Counted from the first letter of the stretch, positions 16,840 through 26,493 are shown. The stretch: DNA of 64,000 nt from Clostridium saccharobutylicum DSM 13864 (GCF_000473995.1 NC_022571.1:2697416-2761415); one strand, 5' to 3'. Notes: a model not told the origin generated them from the letters alone. A program made the numbers and translations.

Positions 16840-16957
16840 AAATATTGTAATTAAATCTAAATTACAATTAACTTTTCTCATTTAAAATGTGTTTTTAACA
16901 AACATATTTAATAATAATTATATTTTTTACTATTAAAATATAATTATTATAATTCTA

Positions 16958-17485
16958 TTATTTAAGTTTATATTCCTTATATAACTTCCAAGTATTTTCT
17001 TCCCATTTATAAATAGTGATATTATCAAATAAGCAGTAAAATTCACAAGGATATTTATGTACATATTCCCATACCTTATAAAACAATGGTTTTAGCCTCT
17101 TTGATGCTAAAGTTACATGAAAGGTTTTATCTTTTCCATCTTTATTTTCAAATTTAATATAATGTAATGTATTCATCTTATCTATTAATTTATCATGAAC
17201 ATTTTTAGCTTCTTTTGACATATTAACATTCATATATATTACTCTATCATCAAAATGACCGTAGTTGTTTATCATAAAAGATTCTGCTTTCTCATTTTGA
17301 CAAAACTCTTCAAGAATTTTATTAAGATCTGTAATTTCTTTATCATATTCAAAAGGTGCTTTGATAGTAAAATGAGCTGGAAGTTTTGATGATCTTGTCT
17401 TAAAATTTTGCATAAGCTCTTTTCTTAAATTGTTATTAAAATCTCCTGCTCTTCCTTTTAATATACAAACAATTACGTACCTCAT
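16958..17485 (-). CDS. 2H phosphoesterase / 2'-5' RNA ligase family protein
   Basis: A 175-residue protein with the two hallmark His-x-Thr motifs of the 2H phosphoesterase (LigT) superfamily: HFTI in HFTIKAPF near residue 43 and HVTL in FHVTLASKR near residue 127. Family members act on 2',5' or cyclic phosphodiester bonds in RNA or nucleotides; the substrate here is unknown. The frame opens at 17503, but AAGGAG is 7 bases before the ATG at 17485, giving MRYVIVCIL. It is a single gene, convergent with the MCP. Confidence 0.82.
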   Translation of the reverse strand: MRYVIVCILKGRAGDFNNNLRKELMQNFKTRSSKLPAHFTIKAPFEYDKEITDLNKILEEFCQNEKAESFMINNYGHFDDRVIYMNVNMSKEAKNVHDKLIDKMNTLHYIKFENKDGKDKTFHVTLASKRLKPLFYKVWEYVHKYPCEFYCLFDNITIYKWEENTWKLYKEYKLK

Positions 17486-17740
17486 TCTTTTTCTCCTTAT
17501 CAAAATAATTTATAATATTATATTAGTATACCCTTACATTATATTTCAATTCATCTCTTAATACTTATTGAAACGCTGATTTATTTTGATGAAGGTATTG
17601 TATTTTAAATTTATAAGATAGTGTAAGATATTATATTGTAAATATTAAGAATTGTATTTATTTTACCACTTATTATTATGTTGAATGAAAAAATTGTAAA
17701 GTATACAAGTCATTCTTTTGTCATATTTTTATTATTATTA

Positions 17741-18553
17741 TTATCCACTTTTTAATATTTCAAGTTGTGTCAAAGTATTTTCTATACCACTTTCATTCAT
17801 TTTAGGGAAGATGTATATTTCATGAAAATCTCCATTTACTTTGATATTATTTTCATTTATATATTTTATAATTTGATTATAATGCTCATTGCACTCAAAC
17901 CACTTACCTTCAAAATATACTGTTAAATATTCTCCCTCTGGCAAAGTAATTATATTTCTCTTATCTTTCAAGGCATTTTCATCAATATTAATCATTATAT
18001 TTTTATATGTAATTTTCTCTTCTCTATTATTATAAGATGTAATAGTCGATAATTCATAATTTAAAATTTCCGATTTTTTTTCGATACCTAACATTACATT
18101 TCTACAACTGAATTCTAATTCATCACTACTATTTGAAATAAAATCATAACATATATATTTTCTCTCTTTATTATACTTAATAAAGACTTTATTAAATTCA
18201 TGTTCAATGATTGAAGATATACTACTTTTAATAGAATCTACATGATTTTTTATTCTGTTCATGTCTTTCAATTTATCTTCCATAATTTCTTGTTGGGTAT
18301 TTATTATATGAAGTATTTCTTCCATAGATAAATTTGTACCAATAAAATCTTTTATTTGTTCTAAAGACAAACCTATACCCTTACAATATTTAATTATATC
18401 AATCTGAAGAAATTGTTCTATAGTATAATATCTATAATTGCTCTTTTCATTTATAACTTTAGGTTTGAGCAAACCTATTTTATCGTAGTATCTCAAAGTT
18501 TGAATCGATATATTATGAAGTTTTGACATTTCTCCAATAGAAAAATTATTCAT
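17741..18553 (-). CDS. MerR-family regulator with GyrI-like effector domain
   Basis: A 270-residue BmrR-type regulator. The N-terminal MerR winged helix includes FSIGEMSKLHNISIQTLRYYDKIGLL and YRYYTIEQF (residues 1-70), followed by a dimerising coiled coil (about 75-115) and a C-terminal drug-binding GyrI-like domain (about 115-268, with LPEGEYLTVYFEG). These regulators bend DNA to activate a promoter with an over-long spacer when a drug binds. Such a promoter exists upstream of the MATE gene in the same operon, so the pair forms a self-contained drug-inducible export unit. It lies 30 bases downstream of the MATE gene and is co-transcribed with it. Confidence 0.9.
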   Translation of the reverse strand: MNNFSIGEMSKLHNISIQTLRYYDKIGLLKPKVINEKSNYRYYTIEQFLQIDIIKYCKGIGLSLEQIKDFIGTNLSMEEILHIINTQQEIMEDKLKDMNRIKNHVDSIKSSISSIIEHEFNKVFIKYNKERKYICYDFISNSSDELEFSCRNVMLGIEKKSEILNYELSTITSYNNREEKITYKNIMINIDENALKDKRNIITLPEGEYLTVYFEGKWFECNEHYNQIIKYINENNIKVNGDFHEIYIFPKMNESGIENTLTQLEILKSG

Positions 18554-18583
18554 CCATTACCACCTTTATTTCTTTATCTTACC

Positions 18584-19888
18584 TTATACTGATATAGCTT
18601 TTTTAGTATTAGTTTTTATATTAGCAAAAATATTTATTGCTATAAAAGACAATATCTCTGAAAATATCATGCCTGCCCATATTCCATTTATACCATAAAA
18701 ATGTGCAAATAAAAATAAAACTATTGGCAAAAATATAAAAGATCTGAAGGAACAAATTAAATTAGAGAATTTAGGCATTTCTATAGATTGATAATACATT
18801 GATGTACTTAGATTTAATCCTATGATAATATAAGCCAAACTTGTTATATTAAGTCCATTATAAGTTATATTTATTAATTGAGCATCTCCTGTGAATAGGC
18901 CTATAAATTTACTTCCAAACATAAAACATGCCAAAACGAAAACTAAACTTACAACTGTTGAAGTTATTAATGAAAATTTATATATTTTTAACATTCTTTT
19001 CATCTCTTTAGCTCCAAAATAATAACTTATTAATGGTTGTGCTCCTAAACCAACGCCCAAAAGCATTAAATATATATTTGTAGTAATATAATTTATTATG
19101 CTATATGCTGCAATTCCGCTTTCTCCCATATTAATACCTAATTCTAAATTATAGAAGAATATTATTATTGAAAATGCTATTTCTGCAAAAAAAGATGGAA
19201 AGCCTATACTCATAATCTCTTTGATTACATTCATTTTTAATTTTACATTACCAAATGTCAATTGTGTTCTTATACTTAAAAAGTGTGGTAAAATTATAAC
19301 AATTGTAGCTACTTGTCCTAATCCAGTAGCAATAGCAGCCCCTTTAACTCCCATATGCAAAATGAATATAAAAATATAATCTAATAATACATTCACAAGA
19401 GTTCCTACTATTGTTGACACCATAGCCAATCTTGGCCTTCCATCATTTCTTGCAAATCCGTTTAGGACTATTCCTAATAAATTCGGTATACAAAACAAAG
19501 AATAATATCTTAAAAATTCTGCTGACATACTCCTCAAATTTTCAGTTGCTCCTAGTAATGTTACTATAGGTTCTGCAAATATTACAAATATAAAACTAAT
19601 ACCAATACTAAACATTATAATAGACTTAAATGCTTGTCTAAAAACTTCTACTGCATTTTCTTTGTTTCCAGATCCAAAGTTTTTAGAGACCAGTGCACCT
19701 CCTCCAACCGCAAACATTGTAGCTAATCCAAGTAAAAATATTGTAGCTGGAATTACAATCGCTATTGCTGCCAGTCCTAAACTTCCTACTCCACGACCCA
19801 CAAATATTCCATCTATAACAGTATATAATGAAGATATAAACATAGATACTGATGATGGTATAGAGTACTTTAAAAATTTTTTTAACAT
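18584..19888 (-). CDS. MATE-family multidrug efflux transporter
   Basis: A 434-residue membrane protein with twelve predicted helices in two homologous halves, the fold of Na+- or H+-coupled drug exporters. It opens with LKYSIPSSVSMFISSLYTVIDGIFVGRGVG, the MATE N-terminal signature, and closes with the second-half helices and a short Lys-rich tail. It is close to the MepA-like group by pattern. AAGGAAGG precedes the ATG. It is the first gene of a two-gene operon with the MerR regulator and is driven by the promoter at 19927-19957. The substrate is unknown. Confidence 0.9.
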   Translation of the reverse strand: MLKKFLKYSIPSSVSMFISSLYTVIDGIFVGRGVGSLGLAAIAIVIPATIFLLGLATMFAVGGGALVSKNFGSGNKENAVEVFRQAFKSIIMFSIGISFIFVIFAEPIVTLLGATENLRSMSAEFLRYYSLFCIPNLLGIVLNGFARNDGRPRLAMVSTIVGTLVNVLLDYIFIFILHMGVKGAAIATGLGQVATIVIILPHFLSIRTQLTFGNVKLKMNVIKEIMSIGFPSFFAEIAFSIIIFFYNLELGINMGESGIAAYSIINYITTNIYLMLLGVGLGAQPLISYYFGAKEMKRMLKIYKFSLITSTVVSLVFVLACFMFGSKFIGLFTGDAQLINITYNGLNITSLAYIIIGLNLSTSMYYQSIEMPKFSNLICSFRSFIFLPIVLFLFAHFYGINGIWAGMIFSEILSFIAINIFANIKTNTKKAISV

Positions 19889-19926
19889 AGATTTACCTTC
19901 CTTAAATAATATATTTATTTAAAGTT

Positions 19927-19957
19927 ATTATAAAGTCTATAGTTACTATAGAGTCAA
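19927..19957 (-). promoter_or_regulatory. MerR-type promoter with 19-bp spacer and operator dyad
   Basis: On the minus strand, TTGACT (19952-19957) and a perfect TATAAT (19927-19932) are 19 bases apart, two more than normal. The spacer contains CTATAG-TAA-CTATAG. A long spacer with a dyad is the hallmark of promoters activated by MerR-family DNA distortion. Confidence 0.85.
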
Positions 19958-20190
19958 TAATGGCAATTATTATTTTTATGAATTCTTTTGCTATGTTTGT
20001 ATAAGTATTTCAAAATGATTTATAATCACTTCGAAATACCTCATTCATTTAAATAATCTTCAAAGCATAATAAATCTGCATTATATTTTCTTTTATACTT
20101 CAGTTTAACAGAAAATATACATAGTATTATGTAACTTATTATTTTTTCACATTCTTAAATATAGATTATTAATCAGTTTAAGAATAAATT

Positions 20191-20382
20191 TTATTCATAT
20201 CGATTTTCTTTATCTATTGCTTCATCTCTAATCTCTCTTCTCATATTCTTAAGAGCTGATTTTCTTCTCTCATTTTTTTCAGTTAATTCACGCTTCATTC
20301 GTTTATCATCTGTTTTTTCAATAAGCTCTTCTGCTAATTCACAATTTAAAATAGTTTTATCAATATTATATATAATATTAAT
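20191..20382 (-). pseudogene. Fragment of a small charged protein lacking a start
   Basis: An open minus-strand frame of 63 codons has strongly coding-like, Lys/Glu/Arg-rich content (EELIEKTDDKRMKREL, RRKSALKNMRREIRDEA) ending in a stop. It has no usable start codon before an internal ATG 35 codons from the end, and no ribosome site. It looks like the 3' remnant of a helical protein whose 5' part is lost. No family recognised. The rest of the 19958-20449 gap holds nothing else I can name. Confidence 0.35.
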
Positions 20383-20449
20383 TCATTAAACAAAGCAGAG
20401 GATATTACACTGAAAATTATAATAATAAGAATATTATAAAAATATATAA

Positions 20450-20484
20450 AAAGACTAGTTACTTTAATTTTGTAACTAGTCTTT
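20450..20484 (-). terminator. Terminator of the flavin reductase-rubredoxin gene
   Basis: A 13-bp perfect stem (AAAGACTAGTTAC with its complement) and a 9-base loop; the minus-strand 3' side continues with TTTTT. It starts 21 bases after the stop codon. Confidence 0.8.
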
Positions 20485-20505
20485 GAAACACTTACATAAA
20501 TTTTA

Positions 20506-21150
20506 CTATTGCTTTTTAAATGCTTTCTTTGGTTGCTTACATATTGGACAAGTATACTCATCTGGCAATTCTTCAAATGGATTATCTCCTTCATACACAT
20601 ATCCACATACACTGCATACATATTTTTCACTTTTCTTTTCTACTGGAGTATTCTCTGCAATATAAGTTGGAGCATTTTTAGGACTTTTTCCTTTTATAAC
20701 TTTATGATAATATGAATATGTCATAGGACTATCCTCTGAAAGAATATCTGCATCCAAAACCTTACCTAAAAAAACTGTATGTGTATCTGTTTCCATCTTA
20801 TTAATTACTTTACAAGTAAGATAAGCACACCCTTCCATTACTATTGGCATATTTCCTTTTATTTCATAATTTACGGAATCAAATTTATTTATATCTTTAC
20901 CGGATTGAAATCCAAATGTCCCAATTATTGATGGATCTGAATTTTCTCCTAAAATAGAAATTGCAAAGTTTCCACTCTCTTCAATACATTTATTTGTATA
21001 GTTATTATGATTTATACTAATTGCAATAGTTGCAGGATCAGATGTTATCTGCATAGCACTATTAGCTGTACAGCCAGTTGCTCTTCCATTATCCCATGTA
21101 GAAATAATATAAACTCCATATGATAAGTTCCTAAACGCATTATTATTCAT
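20506..21150 (-). CDS. hrb: Flavin reductase-rubredoxin fusion (high-molecular-weight rubredoxin)
   Basis: A 214-residue fusion. Residues 1-155 form an FMN-binding split-barrel flavin reductase domain ([43 protein letters not shown]). The C-terminal 40 residues are a complete rubredoxin with CxxC...CxxC iron ligands (CSVCGY and CPICKQ). In acetogens and clostridia such Hrb proteins pass electrons from NADH to flavodiiron proteins that reduce O2 or NO. That role here is inferred from the domain pair. It is monocistronic and divergent from the thioesterase gene. PerR-like boxes lie upstream at 21182-21216. Confidence 0.85.
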   Translation of the reverse strand: MNNNAFRNLSYGVYIISTWDNGRATGCTANSAMQITSDPATIAISINHNNYTNKCIEESGNFAISILGENSDPSIIGTFGFQSGKDINKFDSVNYEIKGNMPIVMEGCAYLTCKVINKMETDTHTVFLGKVLDADILSEDSPMTYSYYHKVIKGKSPKNAPTYIAENTPVEKKSEKYVCSVCGYVYEGDNPFEELPDEYTCPICKQPKKAFKKQ

Positions 21151-21181
21151 AACTATCGCCTTCTTTCTTTTGCTTATTCTA

Positions 21182-21216
21182 TTATAATAACTATTTTCAA
21201 ATTATAATAATAGTAT
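21182..21216 (-). promoter_or_regulatory. Possible PerR-like boxes upstream of hrb
   Basis: Two sites, TTATAATAACTATTT (21182) and TTATAATAATAGTAT (21202), approximate the PerR consensus TTATAATnATTATAA with three or so mismatches each. The AT-rich background makes chance matches possible. Confidence 0.3.
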
Positions 21217-21413
21217 TCCATACTTATAAAAATAAGTACGTATCATCTTTATTATTAATATTATACCTTAGATAATTTAAGATTTCAAAATTTTCTTTCA
21301 ATTTATTATATATTATCTAATAATAATTTAATTTACATCAAAAACTTTTACCTATTGTGTACTTCCATATATTTCATTATAATTATACTTACAGAAAGGG
21401 GATGTAATATTAG

Positions 21414-21803
21414 ATGGAATTCAATTTAAAAGAAGGTACCTCAATCATTAAAGAATCAAAAGTTACTGAGAATGAGACAGCTATAAAAATGGGATCAGGA
21501 GACTTAGATGTTTATGCAACTCCTGCTATGATTGCTCTTATGGAAAACGTAGCTAAGAGCTTGGTAATAGAACAAATTCCACAGAACTACACTACAGTTG
21601 GAATTGAGATTAATGTTCAACATATTAAATCTTCGCCTGTTGGAGCAAATATAAAATGTAAAGCTACTCTTACAAAAATAGATAGAAAAAAATTATTTTT
21701 TGATGTGGAAGCAAGTGATGACAAAGGTACTATTGGAAAAGCTACTCACATAAGATATATAGTAAATTCGCAAGATTTCATGGAAAAGACAAAAAATATA
21801 TAA
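21414..21803 (+). CDS. Hotdog-fold thioesterase family protein (FlK-like)
   Basis: A 129-residue single hotdog domain, the usual length for this family. It matches the fluoroacetyl-CoA thioesterase-like group in the stretch YATPAMIALMENVAKSLV (central helix with Glu), TTVGIEINVQHIKSSPVG and the C-terminal GKATHIRYIV. These proteins hydrolyse short or aromatic acyl-CoAs; the natural substrate is not predictable and fluoroacetate is unlikely. GAAAGGGG precedes the ATG. It is divergent from hrb and followed by a terminator. Confidence 0.82.
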   Translation: MEFNLKEGTSIIKESKVTENETAIKMGSGDLDVYATPAMIALMENVAKSLVIEQIPQNYTTVGIEINVQHIKSSPVGANIKCKATLTKIDRKKLFFDVEASDDKGTIGKATHIRYIVNSQDFMEKTKNI

Positions 21804-21902
21804 ACAAACAGACTGCTTAATTTTAATTGAAATAGTAGATAATTTTGTGTAGAAAATAAAACTATATACTATTTTTAAGCTGCATATTTATGTTAGAATA
21901 AT

Positions 21903-21935
21903 TTTAAGCCTGAAGATAATTTCTTCAGGCTTAAA
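21903..21935 (+). terminator. Terminator after the thioesterase gene
   Basis: A 14-bp perfect stem (TTTAAGCCTGAAGA with its complement) and a 5-base loop, followed by TCTTCTTT, 100 bases after the stop codon. Confidence 0.75.
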
Positions 21936-22059
21936 TCTTCTTTAATATTTTGCTTTTATGTAGAATTATTATATTCCACAATAAACTATCATAGAATCAT
22001 GCTTTATAAAGCATCTGCATTGTTTTTAGTTTATTTAACTCCTCATGTTCATGCTATTT

Positions 22060-22188
22060 TTACACTCTTGGAAGACCTTTCACTGGTTTATGTCTTTTCC
22101 TATTTTGCGCTGGTTTTCGTGTATTCGATGTATTTGATGACTCATTATTGTCATTTTCATTGTTTGTAATAAATTTATAGTTTGTCAT
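22060..22188 (-). CDS. 42-residue basic small protein
   Basis: A short frame with an excellent ribosome site (GAGGTG, 6 bases before ATG) encodes a peptide with an Asn/Ser-rich middle (NNENDNNESSNTSN) and a strongly basic tail (RKPAQNRKRHKPVKGLPRV). It has no hydrophobic segment or signal peptide. The tail composition suggests nucleic-acid or ribosome contact or disorder; this is inference. No family recognised. It lies alone between the thioesterase and the permease. Confidence 0.5.
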   Translation of the reverse strand: MTNYKFITNNENDNNESSNTSNTRKPAQNRKRHKPVKGLPRV

Positions 22189-22377
22189 TTTTATCACCTC
22201 AATTTTAGTTTTTACTTATTCTAAAGTTTATATTCATAATCTAAAATTAACTATGTAAAAAGTTATTCAATAGTTTTACTTTTAACAATTATTCCAAGTA
22301 TAAAATAATTGAGCTTCTAATTTACTACATATGATTTTATTATTTGTCACATCTAAGTTGATTAAAACAATTTTTAA

Positions 22378-23853
22378 TTATTTTTTATTACGGTTGCATT
22401 GTTTTTCTACACATTTATTTTTGTCTTCATCTTTAGAACTATGAGTCAGTTCTTCAGAAAATTCCGTTGCTAATCTAGATTGATGTATCTTTCTATTTAT
22501 GCTTATATTATTACTCTTACTTTTTTCATGCTTATTAAATACTTCAATTCCCATATAAATTAATGAAAATACAGCTATCATTCCTAACCCAACAACAAGC
22601 CCTGCTCCTTGCCCAGAAATAAGTGGCATACTAAAAATCACAATAATCATGCTTATTAGACCAATGTAAGACATATATGGAATCCCATTCATTTGAAATT
22701 TTCCATCTGAAGCATATCTAATTTTTTTACGAAAACGTATATGAGTAGCCATAATTGCTGCATATGTAAAAAGTAAAGAAAAACCACTTGCACTTATTAA
22801 AAATAAATAAATTCTAGGAAATAATAATCCAAATCCTAACCCTAAAAGCATAGAAAACCCTGAAAACACTATTGCCTTATAAGGAACATCCTTTTTATCT
22901 TTTAGTAATTTAGGAGCATAACCATCATCTGCAAGAGATCTAAGCATTCGTGCAATTCCAAACATAGATGCAAGTGATGCAGAAAGTATAGCTGTAACAA
23001 GTACTAGATTTATAATACTTCCAGCCCATGTAATCCCCCATCTGTTAAGAGCAGCTACCATTGGACTTATACTTTCATTAAGTTCAGCTGTAGGAATTAA
23101 AGGAAGTAACGCTATAACAGAAAGTATATAAAATCCTACAAGACTTATAACTGTATAATTAATCGCTTTGGGAATTGTTTCTTTAGGATTTTCTGCTTCT
23201 GAAGCTGCTAATCCAATTATCTCAAAACCAGCATAAGCAAATATAACTATAAGCATACTTCCTGCAACACCGCTTATTCCTGATGGTATCAAAGGTTCCC
23301 TTGCCAATTCTCCGACTCCTATGGCTGCTCTTCCAGGAATTATCCCTGTAACTAGCAACAATGATATAATTATAAACGAAAATATAGCTATCAGTTTTAT
23401 TACAGAAAGACCACTCGCTAATTTACTTAACTTGTCAGCTCCTAAAAGATTAAGTAAAGTTACGCCCGTTATAATTATAGTTCCACCTACAGGTATTGAT
23501 ATATTAGAAAACCAGTTATTCAATAAAATCGATACAGCAGTAGCCTCACTAGACATTGAAAGTATCATTCCAACCCAATAAATCCACCCAACAATAAATC
23601 CAGTTCCCGGACCAAAAGCTTGCGCTGCAAATGTCATAAAAGATCCCGAATCTGGATTTGCTACAGTCATTTCCGATAAAGCATAAAGTATAAAATATAC
23701 TAATATTCCTCCTAATATATAAGATATTAAAATAGCCGGTCCAGCAGCATTAATCGCTACAGATGACCCTAAAAAAAATGATCCACCTATTATACTTCCT
23801 AGAGCCATCATTGTAAGCTGCCATGCTGATAAACCCTGACGTTTTTTCTCCAT
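22378..23853 (-). CDS. APC-family amino acid permease
   Basis: A 491-residue secondary transporter with twelve predicted membrane helices. It opens with the family signature LSAWQLTMMALGSIIGGSFFLGSS, in which the GSIIGG unwound helix binds the substrate backbone. ASEAENPKETIPKAI after helix 6 is typical of the amino acid-polyamine-organocation family. The last 55 residues are a charged cytoplasmic tail (Ser/Lys/Glu/His-rich), longer than usual. Which amino acid is carried is not clear. GGAGGGG precedes the ATG. It is a single gene. Confidence 0.85.
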   Translation of the reverse strand: MEKKRQGLSAWQLTMMALGSIIGGSFFLGSSVAINAAGPAILISYILGGILVYFILYALSEMTVANPDSGSFMTFAAQAFGPGTGFIVGWIYWVGMILSMSSEATAVSILLNNWFSNISIPVGGTIIITGVTLLNLLGADKLSKLASGLSVIKLIAIFSFIIISLLLVTGIIPGRAAIGVGELAREPLIPSGISGVAGSMLIVIFAYAGFEIIGLAASEAENPKETIPKAINYTVISLVGFYILSVIALLPLIPTAELNESISPMVAALNRWGITWAGSIINLVLVTAILSASLASMFGIARMLRSLADDGYAPKLLKDKKDVPYKAIVFSGFSMLLGLGFGLLFPRIYLFLISASGFSLLFTYAAIMATHIRFRKKIRYASDGKFQMNGIPYMSYIGLISMIIVIFSMPLISGQGAGLVVGLGMIAVFSLIYMGIEVFNKHEKSKSNNISINRKIHQSRLATEFSEELTHSSKDEDKNKCVEKQCNRNKK

Positions 23854-24051
23854 AATATTCCCCTCCTATTTATACATCTAGATTAAAAGTAAAGTAAAAA
23901 TTTATTGTTACTTTATTAAAGATGCTCAAAATAACTTCTAGAATATTATCCCCTAAACTTTAAAATACATTCTTTATAATTTAAACCATTTAATATCCGC
24001 TATACATTTTATTTAATACATAAATAACAAAATAATTTTAAGGCACATTTT

Positions 24052-24735
24052 TTATCCTAATTTTTTATTTAAATTATTATAAACTTCATCTAAAATTACA
24101 ATTGGATCTAAATTTTTAAATTTATACTCTCTTAGTGGCATATCTCTAAGAATATTAACAATTTCATCAAAACCATTTTTCAAATTTAATTTTTTCTCAA
24201 TTAAAAATGTTTCAAGTGAATAGTTCTCCCATTCAATCCATCTAACATAATTATCACGTTCATTAATATAATTTTTAAATTCATCATGTTTCTCTATCTT
24301 TTTTATTACTTCATCACAAATAAAAAAATTACACACATAACTTCTATATCTCTTAGGTAACGTACAGCCAACTCCTGATTTTACAAATGGACATGCCCTA
24401 AAAAACATGGATTTATCTTTAACATCTGTATCATTAAAATGTTCAGTTTTAATATATTTTTTATAACCTACTTTATCAAAATACCCTTTTGCATGAATAT
24501 AATAATTATAAATATCTACTTTTGGAACACTCAAAATACTTTTTAATGTTTTCAGCCCGTCTTTCCCCTTTACCATTTTATGAATTTCATACAGTGTAAA
24601 TTTAGGGAAATACCAACAACATCCTCTATTTTTTATAGAACATAAGCTATTTGCAAAAACACTCTGACAATTGCCACAAGAACTACAACCATATTGAGGA
24701 ATACCTTCATCAACCTTTAAATCAATTTTAATCAT
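24052..24735 (-). CDS. YkgJ-like cysteine-cluster protein
   Basis: A 227-residue soluble protein with an N-terminal Cys-rich motif (CSSCGNC, NSLCS, RGCCWYFP) and a later cluster (RACPFVKSGVGC, YVCNFFICDE). This spacing resembles the YkgJ/UPF0153 family of putative zinc- or iron-binding proteins of unknown activity. The order C-x2-C-x2-C near residue 17, CC near 40, then two C-x7-10-C segments is seen directly; metal binding is inference. AGGAGG precedes the ATG. It is a single gene between the permease and the phn operon, in the same orientation. Confidence 0.65.
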   Translation of the reverse strand: MIKIDLKVDEGIPQYGCSSCGNCQSVFANSLCSIKNRGCCWYFPKFTLYEIHKMVKGKDGLKTLKSILSVPKVDIYNYYIHAKGYFDKVGYKKYIKTEHFNDTDVKDKSMFFRACPFVKSGVGCTLPKRYRSYVCNFFICDEVIKKIEKHDEFKNYINERDNYVRWIEWENYSLETFLIEKKLNLKNGFDEIVNILRDMPLREYKFKNLDPIVILDEVYNNLNKKLG

Positions 24736-24849
24736 AATAACCTCCTATTTTAGTTACAAATTTTACATATATAACCATTATAGTAGTTTTATACAATTAT
24801 TAAAAGGTTGAAGATAGTTATATTCGTATCAAAAATAAAGTGTAGTTCA

Positions 24850-25701
24850 TTATTTTAAATATTTAACCTTAATCTTAGTTGAAAAAATTTCAAGTGAAAT
24901 TGCACAAATAAGTATTGATATGGTAATAAATCCAACTTCTCTTATATTAAAATAAAAATCACTTGCCATAAATAATTCAAATCCTATTCCTCCAGCTCCA
25001 GCTGCTGCTCCCATTGCCACTCCATTTGTAAAATTAATCTCAAATCTCATAAATGTCCATACTAATAAATACCCCATGGATGATGGTAACACTGCTTGAA
25101 ATACTATTTGCCACCAACTTGCTCCACTTGCTTTTAAGGCTTGTAAAGTTTCTTCATATATTTCTTCAAAAGTTTCTGAATAAGCCTTTATTAAATATCC
25201 AACTGTATGAAAAGTCATGCCTATTACTGCTGCTTCACTTCCAAGTCCTGCTGTTACTGCAAAAATTAAAACCCAAAGTACAGTTGGCACTGCCCTTATA
25301 AATGAGACTATTGCTTTTATTATATTTGATACTAAAGGTATGGATAAATTTTTTGCTGCAAATAATCCTAATATTAATGCAACTGCTGAACCTATTACAG
25401 TTGTTAAAAATGCTAAAGATATTGTTATTTCCATTTCATGAATAGCATCAGATAATGTAAAATGAGTTAATTCTGCTTCAAAAAACATATTCTTCATATT
25501 CGCTAATGTCTGAGCAATTGCTTTAATAATATCTACACCTTTATAATCAAAAGTTGAAAATGCTAATACTGTTAATACCGCTAATGTGCCCAATGTAATT
25601 TTTACATATTTTTGAGATGAATCTTTACCTTTTATTTTAATTTTACCAAACATATCTTTTCTAATATTAATATCATAAGGTTTCACTACAGCTTCTGTCA
25701 T
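24850..25701 (-). CDS. phnE: Phosphonate-type ABC transporter permease
   Basis: A 283-residue permease with six predicted helices. The cytoplasmic EAA-like loop (ETLQALKASGASWWQIVFQAVLPSS) contacts the PhnC ATPase. An N-terminal cytoplasmic extension of about 35 residues precedes helix 1. It overlaps the upstream permease by 4 bases (ATGA), so the two are translationally coupled and probably form a heterodimeric channel. It is the last gene of the phnD-phnC-phnE-phnE operon. Confidence 0.88.
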   Translation of the reverse strand: MTEAVVKPYDINIRKDMFGKIKIKGKDSSQKYVKITLGTLAVLTVLAFSTFDYKGVDIIKAIAQTLANMKNMFFEAELTHFTLSDAIHEMEITISLAFLTTVIGSAVALILGLFAAKNLSIPLVSNIIKAIVSFIRAVPTVLWVLIFAVTAGLGSEAAVIGMTFHTVGYLIKAYSETFEEIYEETLQALKASGASWWQIVFQAVLPSSMGYLLVWTFMRFEINFTNGVAMGAAAGAGGIGFELFMASDFYFNIREVGFITISILICAISLEIFSTKIKVKYLK

Positions 25702-26483
25702 AGTATTTTCCTCCTTACACAGTTAGATATAAATTCAATTGCAAATACTGACAAAACTATAGAAATCACAACTAAACTTGCAACAGAATAATTCATACTT
25801 TTATAATATAAATCAAAAATAAATCCTATTCCTGTACCAGTTAATATTCCAATCAATGTAGAACTTCTAATATTAGTTTCTATCATATACAATATCCAGC
25901 TAATCATCTGACTAAGGCTAGATGGCAGAACTGATTGAAATACAATCTGGGGATACGATGCTCCTATTGATTCTAAAGCCTCAACTGAACTATCACTAGA
26001 TTCATCTATAGTTTCAATAAATGCTCTTGTTAACACTCCAAAAGAGGCAAAAAACAAAGCCAAATATCCTGTCAATATGTTTTGTCCAAATGATAATAAA
26101 AATATCATTGCCCAAACAGCATCGGGTACATTTCTAGATATAGATGCTATAAATCTGCTAAAAGCACGTATTGCTCCATTTGTTTTAACAACCTTAGAGC
26201 CCATTACGCCAAAGAACAATGCAATAATACTTGCTGTGGTTGTTGATGCTATAGACAACAAAATAGTTTCTATCAATTTTGATAATATGCTTGGCAATTT
26301 TGCAAAGGATTTTGTATTAGGTATGAATTGACCAAACATCCATGCTATAGCGCTTGGAACTGAACTCATTCCCTTTATAACACTAAACTGCGTAATTTGA
26401 GCACATAACATGCAGAAAACTATAATGGTTATAAAAATTATAGTCACTATTCTATTTCTTTTTCTTAAAATATTTATCTTCAT
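25698..26483 (-). CDS. phnE: Phosphonate-type ABC transporter permease
   Basis: A 261-residue permease, homologous to the following one, with an EAA-like loop (SSVEALESIGASYPQIVFQSVLPSS). It sits 10 bases after the ATPase gene and overlaps the next permease gene. Paired divergent PhnE proteins are common in Firmicute phosphonate/phosphite importers. Confidence 0.88.
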   Translation of the reverse strand: MKINILRKRNRIVTIIFITIIVFCMLCAQITQFSVIKGMSSVPSAIAWMFGQFIPNTKSFAKLPSILSKLIETILLSIASTTTASIIALFFGVMGSKVVKTNGAIRAFSRFIASISRNVPDAVWAMIFLLSFGQNILTGYLALFFASFGVLTRAFIETIDESSDSSVEALESIGASYPQIVFQSVLPSSLSQMISWILYMIETNIRSSTLIGILTGTGIGFIFDLYYKSMNYSVASLVVISIVLSVFAIEFISNCVRRKIL

Positions 26484-26493
26484 CTTCTCACCT

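Noticed and set aside
17700..17740. Short TTA repeat tract as a phase-variation site
   Set aside because: Only four or five imperfect triplets after the MerR stop codon, within ordinary AT-rich background.
21414..21803. Fluoroacetyl-CoA detoxification enzyme
   Set aside because: Only the fold group is supported; no fluorometabolite context exists.
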